A stretch of 64,000 nt of DNA, from NCBI RefSeq assembly GCF_000315915.1, contig NC_020185.1, forward strand, positions 868,001-932,000. Direction: 5' to 3'. The first letter of the stretch is position 1; the number at the start of each line of letters is the position of its first letter. A program made the translations under genes and the position numbers. Shown one piece after another: positions 53,728-61,750 of the stretch. Origin of the DNA: Henningerozyma blattae CBS 6284. Its lineage: Eukaryota; Ascomycota; Saccharomycetes; Saccharomycetales; Saccharomycetaceae. The notes beneath the pieces are model-generated. The model ran no database searches, was not told where the DNA came from, and saw only the letters and a list, made by a program, of their open reading frames with translations.

Positions 53728-55194
53728 ATGCTGAAAATGACTTCTACTCAATATGCCAAGGAATTTGTAAACTTCTTAAACGCTTCTCCATCACCATATC
53801 ATACTGTTTATAATATCAAGAACCATTTAATTTCTAATGGTTTTAAGGAATTATCTGAACGTGACCAATGGAATGGTAAAGTCGAAAAATTGGGGAAATA
53901 TTTTGTTACAAGAAATAATTCTTCAATTATTGCCTTTATTGTTGGTAACAATTGGAAGCCTGGTAATCCAATTGCCATCACCGGTGCTCATACTGATTCA
54001 CCTGTCTTACGTATTAAACCAATTTCTAAGCGTACTACGGAAAACTTTCTACAAATTGGTGTCGAATGTTACGGTGGCGGAATTTGGCATTCTTGGTTTG
54101 ATTCAGATTTATCTGTTGCTGGTAGAGTATTTGTAAATGATAAATCTACGGGTAAACATATTTCAAAATTAGTTAACTTAAATAAACCATTGTTGAAAAT
54201 CCCCACCTTGGCCATTCATTTGGATAGAGGAGTAAATGAAAAATTTCAATTTAATAAAGAATCTCAATTATTACCAGTTGGTGGCTTATTAAAGGAAGAC
54301 GAAAAAACTCAAGGCAAGGAAAAGTCACATGATTGTACAGGCATTGATACAAGCTCTAAGGATGCCACTTTTATTAAGTCTATAATTGAAAGACACCATA
54401 AGGATCTTTTGCAATTAATTGTAGAAGATTTATCATTGGAATCGATTGATTATATTGAAGATTTCGAATTGATCTTATACGACAATAAGAGTTCCTGTTT
54501 AGGTGGTCTTCACGATGAATTTATTTTTAGTGGCAGATTAGATAATTTAACCTCATGCTTTACATCAATGCATGGGTTAACAGAAGCTACTAGTAATTTA
54601 GAAAATGAATCAGGTATTAGATTGATGGCTTCTTTCGATCATGAAGAAATTGGTTCATCATCTGCTCAAGGGGCCGATTCAAATTTCTTACCAAATATTC
54701 TAGAAAGAATTACTTCCTTGAAGTTTGATAAAACTGATATAACCGAACCACTTGCAAAATCTTTGATTCTTGAATCTTCTGCAAAATCATTCTTCTTATC
54801 ATCGGACGTTTCACATGGTGTTCATCCAAATTATGCATCAAAACATGAATCCAATCACAAACCACTTCTAGGAAAAGGCCCTGTAATCAAAGTTAATGCA
54901 AACCAACGTTACATGACTAACTCACCAGGTATTGTATTAATTAACCAAATTACTAAAGAAGCCAAAGTTCCCTTACAATTTTTTGTAGCTGCCAATGATT
55001 CTCCATGTGGTTCGACAATTGGTCCAATTTTAGCTTCAAAAACAGGTATTAGAACATTAGATCTTGGTAATCCAATTCTAAGTATGCATTCGATTCGTGA
55101 AACAGGTGCTTCAAACGATATTGAATATCAAATCAAATTATTTAAAACATTTTTCGAACGTTATTCTCAAGTAGAAGAATCAATTGTTGTTTAG
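53728..55194 (+). CDS. APE4: Ape4, M18 aspartyl aminopeptidase
   Basis: Zinc aminopeptidase that removes N-terminal acidic residues. In yeast it is cytosolic and is carried to the vacuole by the Cvt pathway. 488 residues (yeast 490). M18 family metal-binding and catalytic motifs are TGAHTDSP with His88 and Asp90, GRLDN with Asp272, FDHEEIGSSSAQGA with Glu306 and Glu307, and LSSDVSHGVHPNY. ANDSPCGSTIGP and LDLGNPILSMHSIRE near the end are also family blocks. The start could be the ATG at 53728 or the one three codons on (MTSTQYAKEF); the second has the more usual context after Met. The synteny UBA4-YHR112C-APE4 equals that in S. cerevisiae. Confidence 0.97.
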   Translation: MLKMTSTQYAKEFVNFLNASPSPYHTVYNIKNHLISNGFKELSERDQWNGKVEKLGKYFVTRNNSSIIAFIVGNNWKPGNPIAITGAHTDSPVLRIKPISKRTTENFLQIGVECYGGGIWHSWFDSDLSVAGRVFVNDKSTGKHISKLVNLNKPLLKIPTLAIHLDRGVNEKFQFNKESQLLPVGGLLKEDEKTQGKEKSHDCTGIDTSSKDATFIKSIIERHHKDLLQLIVEDLSLESIDYIEDFELILYDNKSSCLGGLHDEFIFSGRLDNLTSCFTSMHGLTEATSNLENESGIRLMASFDHEEIGSSSAQGADSNFLPNILERITSLKFDKTDITEPLAKSLILESSAKSFFLSSDVSHGVHPNYASKHESNHKPLLGKGPVIKVNANQRYMTNSPGIVLINQITKEAKVPLQFFVAANDSPCGSTIGPILASKTGIRTLDLGNPILSMHSIRETGASNDIEYQIKLFKTFFERYSQVEESIVV

Positions 55195-56684
55195 ATTATA
55201 TAAATGAATGTATAAACGAACAAGAGGAGAATAATACCATGATTTTTCATACTTTATCATGCAAACAATTATTTGGGAATGCTTATGTTTGGTATCATCT
55301 TATAGACGTTCTTATATTATTTTCTTGAGGTTTCAGAATCGTTTTCTTTTTTTTTTTTTTTTTTTGTAGATTTTGGTTCCATTTCAAAATCATTTCCAAC
55401 ATTACTGAACTAATTCTTATCTTTCTTGCATAGTAGACTCATACCTGTATAATCGACTATTCAAAAAAAAAAAATACCATAACAAAGCATTTCGTATGGA
55501 TGATCACTTTCTTGTGGCATTCATGAAACTAATACCAATTGAGTATATACAATATAATAATAATCATTTCATTGGAAGAATACTGGACAAACATTTAAAT
55601 GATTTTACTTGGAATAAGTTTGAAACAAAAATCTTATCCCCATTAAATTTTTCATTATTTAATACATCATTCAAGATAAGAACCGTGTATCACAGTACAA
55701 TTAATTCCCCCATCTTATTCTAATAAACAGATCCTTACATTACAAGTAAAGTATCAATTAAATAAGCCGACTATAAGACATTTTTGAATAATAAAATCCA
55801 ACTAATAATAGCCAACATTAGTAAAGTGTATGTAGAATTGTGGAGTGCGATCCAATGAATAAATAAAATTTACACTGACACCGTATATGGCACTAATTAT
55901 TCCAAGTAATATTAACTGATCTCCTGACAATTAACAATACATTTGAAAAATAATACAATCCAGGAAACATACTCACTATCAAGAAATGATAAGGCTTAGA
56001 TGAAATGAAAAATAAAAAGAAGTAATTTTGCGGAACAAAGATGTCATGGTGCCTGCATGACACAACAGATTCGAATTATTTTTTTTGTAATTTATTCCGG
56101 AAATATGAAGTTTTTGATAGCCTATGAGCCAACTTTTTCTATTAATTCAAACTAGAGCACCTTTCCAATGTCCAAATCTGATTATTATTTCCCCAATGAA
56201 TTCATCAATTCATTGGTAACATTGTCAACTTATTACAGTGAAGTACGGATATAATACTTTTTTTCTATAACATTGTTACGACACTGAATAATTATTTGGA
56301 AACATACTAGATCTTGCTAACATACGTAGTTTTACAAATTTTTCCATGGATCCAAATAAAAAATTACGTCTAACAATAGCAATAAACGGCCTACTTGTGT
56401 GAAAAAGTTGACAAGTTAAAATATTCAGGGCCATTGATATTTCAATAATTCCAGCAACTCTTTCGACTTCAATTACTATTTTTCTTCTTATACTGGCCTA
56501 TTACCACCCGACTATCTTCTTTTATGTTGTCTATGACTACCAATGGGTTAAAAGATCGAAACATCTCTTCCAAATAAAGAAATACCCGTATAGGGGTTGT
56601 TTTAACCTAATATGGATATCCCGCTTCACTATTTTTCATTGCAGGCTCCGGATTTATAATGAGTGGACCGGTAGGAGAACTCTT

Positions 56685-57051
56685 CGGATCATCAGGGCAA
56701 TCTTCGGAAAAACCTGGAGAATTATTCCATAGTAACTCCGAGATTAATTCCGAATGGAAAATTCTCAGAATAGCTCGTATAAGGATAATCAATAAATCCA
56801 TAATTTTATTCCCTCAAAACACAACATAGGGTTTTCCTATGATAATACACATTTATCATTGTGGGGGCATTTTGAAATGACAGCTTTCCCGGAAAATTTC
56901 AATCTTACCTGTTATTTAGCTTTTAACGTCTTCAGGAGCTAGGATGTCATATTTTTCTAGGCTTCCCATTCATATTGCGGAGAAATCTTGTTGTATAGAG
57001 ATATTCCGTAGGAGAGAACAACTATTCATCCCTGAAAAGATATTCGGAACA
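56685..57051 (+). promoter_or_regulatory. Rgt1-like site cluster and Mig1-like site upstream of HXT
   Basis: Six matches to the Rgt1 consensus CGGANNA lie in 367 bp: 56685, 56705, 56890, 56978 and 57045 on the plus strand and 57002-57008 on the minus strand. Two more are at 56031 and 56093-56099. A Mig1-like GTGGGG core is at 56861-56866. This arrangement resembles glucose-regulated HXT promoters of S. cerevisiae, where Rgt1 represses without glucose and Mig1 represses at high glucose. Confidence 0.55.
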
Positions 57052-57475
57052 ATTTGTCACGATATTTTGGCGTTTCTTTTACTAGTGGTATAACGTGTCA
57101 CCTGCCAAAGAATTTTGTACATTAAACCTTAATTATTTTGTTCCATTGAACTTAAGAGGCGTCGTAGCTTATACATATTTTGAAGGCAAATGTCTTGCAA
57201 CGTTTGAAATTTCAAACAAGTATAATATTCAGTCAACGGCTAATAATAATGGTAATAAAAAGACTCATTAAAGTTTGATTTTATTCAACAACATGGTAGC
57301 AATTGTGTAGGAAAATATAATTGTCATTATTTTATTGTAAAGGCCTCCTGAAATTGAAAAATTGTTGGCTAATACCATCAATGTCTGAATACTCCTATCC
57401 TAGAATAAGTGAACAAATGTCTTGATTTGAGTAATAGAGGACACATATCCGTTATGAAAGTTGTTAGAATAACAG

Positions 57476-57483
57476 TATATAAA
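57476..57483 (+). promoter_or_regulatory. TATA box of HXT
   Basis: TATATAAA lies 127 bp upstream of the HXT ATG, a normal distance for a TATA-containing, strongly regulated yeast gene. Confidence 0.55.
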
Positions 57484-57609
57484 GCAATAACATTTGTAGA
57501 TAAATGAATCAATTATTAATTATCAAATTTATTCCTATTTATTTTAAAAATAAAAAAATATTTTATAATATCACAAGAACATTAACAAAATACTGTATAC
57601 AATATTTTA

Positions 57610-59328
57610 ATGTCAGAAAAAAGTACAATTGTTGAGCAAGAACATAGCAGTAATTTATTGGATAACACTGATATCACTTCTGTAGCTTCTACGCCTTCAA
57701 ATAAAAATGAGACTGATATAACTCCTGAAGGTGATCCCAAAACTGAGTCTGAAAATGCCACCAATATAGCTGCCCCACCATCTCCACCTGGAACAAACTG
57801 GGGTATTTGTGTTTTATGTTTAATGGTTGCTTTCGGTGGGTATATATCTGGTTGGGATTCTGGTACTATTGGCGGTTATGAATCTCAAACCGATTTCTTA
57901 AAGAGATTTGGTTCAAAAAGAAGTGATGGTACTTATTACTTATCTAAGGTTAGGACTGGTTTATTAACATCCATGTTTAATATAGGTAATGCCATTGGAT
58001 GTTTCTTTTTGGGGCGTTTAGGAGATATGTATGGCCGTCGTATAGGATTAATTGTTGCTGCCGTTATTTTCATAGTGGGAAATATCATTCAGATTGCTTC
58101 TATTAGAGCTTGGTATCAATATATGATTGGTAGAATTGTTGCTGGTGTAGGAGCTGGTTTGATTGCAATTTTGTCTCCTATGTTAATATCTGAAGTGGCA
58201 CCAAAAAATAGTAGAGGTGCAATGGTTTCCTGTTATCAACTGATGATCACTTTAGGTATTTTCTTAGGTTACTGTACAAATTTTGGTACCAAGAGATACC
58301 ATAATTCTACTCAATGGAGAGTTGGTGTGGGTTTGCAATTTGCATGGTGTTTATGTATGATTAGTGCCATGATGTTCGTCCCAGAATCTCCAAGATTTTT
58401 GGTTGAAAAGGGCAGAATCGAAGAAGCTAAACGTTCAATTGGTAGATCAAATGGTGTTTCTCCAGATGATCCAGTGGCTATATGGGAGTTAGATGAAATT
58501 CAAGTTGTCGTGGACAAGAGTAGAGCCGAGGGTGAAGCTGGTTGGCTAGATTTATTTAATACAGAACACAAGATTTTCCAAAGAGTTATTATGGGAATTG
58601 CAATTATGGCTTTTCAACAATTAACAGGTGCTAACTATTTTTTCTATTATGGTACTACTATTTTCAAAGCTGTTGGTATGAAAGATGGGTTTGAAGCCGC
58701 CATTGTTTTTGGTGTTGTTAATTTCTTCTCCACCTGTTGTGCATTATTGTTTGTCGATAGGTTAGGAAGAAGGAGATGCCTACTATATGGAGCTGCAGGC
58801 ATGATTTGTTGTATGGTTGTCTTTGCTTCCGTTGGGGTTAAAAGATTATGGCCCAAAGGTAAGAAGGCCGGTATCTCTTCCCAAGGTGCTGGTGATTGTA
58901 TGATTTGTTTCTCTTGTTTTTTCTTATTTTGTTTTGCTACTTCATGGGCCCCAATTGCTTTCGTTATAATTTCAGAAACTTTCCCATTGAATGTTAAGGC
59001 TAAGGGTATGGCTCTAGCCATTGTTTCCAATCAATTGTGGAATTTTTGTATTGGGTTTTTTACACCATTTATTTCAAATTCTATTAACTTTGCTTATGGG
59101 TATGTTTTCTTAGGCTGCATATGCCTGGCATGGATTTATGTATTTTTCTTTGTTCCAGAAACTAAGGGTCTAGTATTGGAAGACGTTGATATAATGTGGA
59201 GAGAGGGGACACTACCATGGAAGTCTGCTTCATGGATCCCTCCATCTGAGAGAGGGGCTAACTACGACGTCGATGCCTTGGCTAACGATGACTCCTCACC
59301 ATGGAGGAAAATGTTTGGTAGAAAATAA
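57610..59328 (+). CDS. Hexose transporter, HXT family (MFS sugar porter)
   Basis: Twelve-helix plasma-membrane facilitator for glucose and related hexoses. 572 residues, the usual HXT length. Sugar-porter signatures in order: [10 protein letters not shown] in helix 1, [10 protein letters not shown] near 135, [22 protein letters not shown] near 258, [14 protein letters not shown] near 336, [21 protein letters not shown], and [10 protein letters not shown] near 516. The cytosolic N-terminus (about 55 residues) is Ser/Thr/Glu-rich, as is typical. Which HXT it corresponds to, and its affinity, cannot be read from the sequence. HXT genes lie near SVF1 in S. cerevisiae, but here the gene stands between APE4 and ESC2. 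The upstream Rgt1-like cluster suggests glucose induction. Confidence 0.95.
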   Translation: MSEKSTIVEQEHSSNLLDNTDITSVASTPSNKNETDITPEGDPKTESENATNIAAPPSPPGTNWGICVLCLMVAFGGYISGWDSGTIGGYESQTDFLKRFGSKRSDGTYYLSKVRTGLLTSMFNIGNAIGCFFLGRLGDMYGRRIGLIVAAVIFIVGNIIQIASIRAWYQYMIGRIVAGVGAGLIAILSPMLISEVAPKNSRGAMVSCYQLMITLGIFLGYCTNFGTKRYHNSTQWRVGVGLQFAWCLCMISAMMFVPESPRFLVEKGRIEEAKRSIGRSNGVSPDDPVAIWELDEIQVVVDKSRAEGEAGWLDLFNTEHKIFQRVIMGIAIMAFQQLTGANYFFYYGTTIFKAVGMKDGFEAAIVFGVVNFFSTCCALLFVDRLGRRRCLLYGAAGMICCMVVFASVGVKRLWPKGKKAGISSQGAGDCMICFSCFFLFCFATSWAPIAFVIISETFPLNVKAKGMALAIVSNQLWNFCIGFFTPFISNSINFAYGYVFLGCICLAWIYVFFFVPETKGLVLEDVDIMWREGTLPWKSASWIPPSERGANYDVDALANDDSSPWRKMFGRK

Positions 59329-60022
59329 TATAATATAATACTATCACTTTATATTATTTTTCCTGATAACAATGTTAACTTTGACTTATTCATTTGATAT
59401 TATTCGTTTAAACCTTTTATGTCCTTTCTTCTCTATTAATAACAAATTTCTGCTAATTTTTAACCTTCTATCTCATTTTTCATTTATTTTATTTTTTTCA
59501 TTTGTTGAACAATCTCAATTTTATTCCAAATTTCGGTAATATTTCTTACTTACTATTTTTCACTTATTTGAATTAAATTATTATTTAACTCCTCTATTTC
59601 ATATTTTACTACTTATAACGATTTATTAATTTTTACTTTACAGATTTCTATTTATATTTTTTATTTATCGTATAAAATTTCTATATTTCACCTTTGATTT
59701 TCTAATAATCAGCTTTAACCTTCAATTTTATCTTTATTTCACTTCTTGTTTGCGTGCATATTTCTACAAATTGATATAATGAAGTAAGAATCCTTTATAT
59801 ATAATTTTATTAAGGGCGGCTAATTGATATTCTTTTTCCACTGTTGGTAGTGCCGTGACTTCAAAGTTCTAAGGCCGAATTCTAGAAAATATTGGTACAT
59901 TTTCTAATGTAAATGGTATGAAAAACACCCAAACGGTACTGAAATATAAAACAAGAAATTAAATAAATAGGAGAAATGTGTCAAAATTAAGGACATATTA
60001 CATAAATATATTTTTTTATTGA
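59329..60022. other. HXT 3' flank and ESC2 promoter
   Basis: 694 bp, strongly T-rich over the first 400 bases and without a supported gene. A GAATTCTAGAA word near 59877 resembles a heat-shock element half-site array. Nothing else was seen. Confidence 0.6.
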
Positions 60023-61408
60023 ATGAGTTCTGACGATTCACAAGATTATTCAACCAGTGATGACGATGATGATTTTTTCATTGCTCATGATATAGAAGAG
60101 CCAGCAAACCAAGATGGCAGGGAACTTCCACAGCAACAAATTTCAAACACCAGTGAAGATTTTGAAGAAGGAAAGCCTTCTATTCATACTGCAACCAATC
60201 AAGACCTTTTACCATTAGATTTATCGACAGAAATTAGCCTAGCTAACGTTAATGTGGTTGACAAATATCGTGAGAATATTCTCCAAATCGACGAGTCTGA
60301 ACCTAACATCCCCATATACGATATAGTATATGAAAGTCCGAACTACAATAACTCTAGTAAAAGAATAACAAGAGGAAGATCAAAACTTAGAAATTCAAAT
60401 TCAGAATTTCCTAAATCTCCAAACGATTCTCTTTCTAGGTCACAATCTAGATCACTTTCTCCATATAATACAAAACGCCAAAAAATATCATCTACTAATT
60501 CAAAAGTAAATAACAAGTTAAATTCCAATGAGAAAGAACTAATGTCAGATGAAGCAGAAGATGAAGATGATGAATTTTTTAAAGCTTTGAAACATTCTTC
60601 TTCTGTGCCGCCTTCATCAACCATGAAATCTGATATAAAAACCACAAAAGATCAAGGAAACCCTAAGAGAATATATAATGTGAGATTTATATCAAAAATA
60701 GAGGGAACATTGGATAAAAAAGTACAGGTAAAAGTTTTAGGAAAATTCCCGTTCTCCAAAATATTACCACCAGCTTTGAAAGCATTTTCTGAAGAATACA
60801 AAATCCCAAATGTTTTGAAACAGTACTATAGAGTTAACAATGTAACACTTTATTGGAATGATTCGAAACTATTAAATTTTATGACCTGTAATTCGCTAAA
60901 TATTCCTCAAATATATGAAAATGAAATATCTGATGTAGAAATAATTGTGATTACAAAGACTAACGAAAAAAGTTATGAAGATAAAATTAATATGAGTTTA
61001 AAGCAAAATATTGAACAAAACTTAGCACAGAAATCTAACGAAATCAAAGAACTTCGTAAATTAAAGGTAGAATCTTTTGAACATAATTCAATTCAAGAAT
61101 TTGAAAAAGAACTTAAAGAATTATCTCAAGATGGTGTAGATACGAAACAAACAGCAAATATAGATGATATTCCGAATGAATCTCATATCAAAATTGCTCT
61201 ACTTACACAAGACAATAAAAAGTTGTATGTAAAGGTTCGAAACTCAACACCATTTTCGGAGCTAGTGAATTATTTTAGAGAACAAAAACAACTAGGAGAA
61301 ACCCAACAAATTAAATTAATTTTCGACAATGAAGAATTGGACTTAAATGAGACAGTTGGGGATCAAGATATGGAGGATGAAGATATGATAGAAGTCGTAC
61401 TAATTTAG
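60023..61408 (+). CDS. ESC2: Esc2, RENi-family protein with two SUMO-like domains
   Basis: Nuclear protein that aids silencing and resolution of recombination intermediates at damaged replication forks, working with Smc5/6, Mus81-Mms4 and the SUMO system. 461 residues (yeast 456). The N-terminal half is acidic and Ser-rich, with DDDDDFFIAHD and DEDDEFFKALKHSS blocks that look like SUMO-interaction and phosphorylation segments. SUMO-like domain 1 starts near 216 (RIYNVRFISKIEGTLDKKV). Domain 2 spans about 387-461 (IKIALLTQDNKKLYVKV ... IFDNEELDLNETV ... DQDMEDEDMIEVVLI), ending close to the C-terminus without a diglycine. Convergent with RPO31. Confidence 0.93.
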   Translation: MSSDDSQDYSTSDDDDDFFIAHDIEEPANQDGRELPQQQISNTSEDFEEGKPSIHTATNQDLLPLDLSTEISLANVNVVDKYRENILQIDESEPNIPIYDIVYESPNYNNSSKRITRGRSKLRNSNSEFPKSPNDSLSRSQSRSLSPYNTKRQKISSTNSKVNNKLNSNEKELMSDEAEDEDDEFFKALKHSSSVPPSSTMKSDIKTTKDQGNPKRIYNVRFISKIEGTLDKKVQVKVLGKFPFSKILPPALKAFSEEYKIPNVLKQYYRVNNVTLYWNDSKLLNFMTCNSLNIPQIYENEISDVEIIVITKTNEKSYEDKINMSLKQNIEQNLAQKSNEIKELRKLKVESFEHNSIQEFEKELKELSQDGVDTKQTANIDDIPNESHIKIALLTQDNKKLYVKVRNSTPFSELVNYFREQKQLGETQQIKLIFDNEELDLNETVGDQDMEDEDMIEVVLI

Positions 61409-61750
61409 TTTTGAGGAAGTAATACGATAAAAGTTATGAGCTGCCAGTTACTGACACAATTTTTTACTTCTTTCTCTTGAGAAATTCACGATTGTAATAA
61501 TAATTTTATAGATTTTAGATTCGTATAGAAATACTTTTTAATGATTTAATATTTACTTATATAAGTCGAGTATCATGTATGAGTATATAATACAAGCATT
61601 TATTTCCACAGGGCGTATGTATAATACTTATATTAAGTCTACTAGATTTATAATGTACACAAAATAAAAATAATTTGAAGACTACTAGTCCATGCAATAA
61701 TCGAGACGTTGTAAGGTTGCCCGTAACCTGTGGTAAGTGGTAAAAAGAAA
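61409..61750. other. Convergent ESC2-RPO31 3' flanks
   Basis: 342 bp between two stop codons. No gene or notable structure was seen. Confidence 0.65.

Larger units (their letters stand above)
55195..57609. other. Long APE4-HXT intergenic region
   Basis: 2.4 kb with no confident gene. A 19-base or so T run lies near 55347-55365 in the APE4 3' flank. A 75-codon frame at 55496-55723 has no recognisable motif. The part from about 56000 on looks like the upstream region of the hexose transporter, with a cluster of CGGANNA words, a GTGGGG word and a TATA box. I see no trace of BZZ1, which follows APE4 in S. cerevisiae. Confidence 0.55.

Noticed and set aside
55496..55723. 75-codon plus-strand frame between APE4 and HXT
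   Set aside because: Reasonable composition but no motif, no known neighbour at this place, and short for AT-rich DNA.
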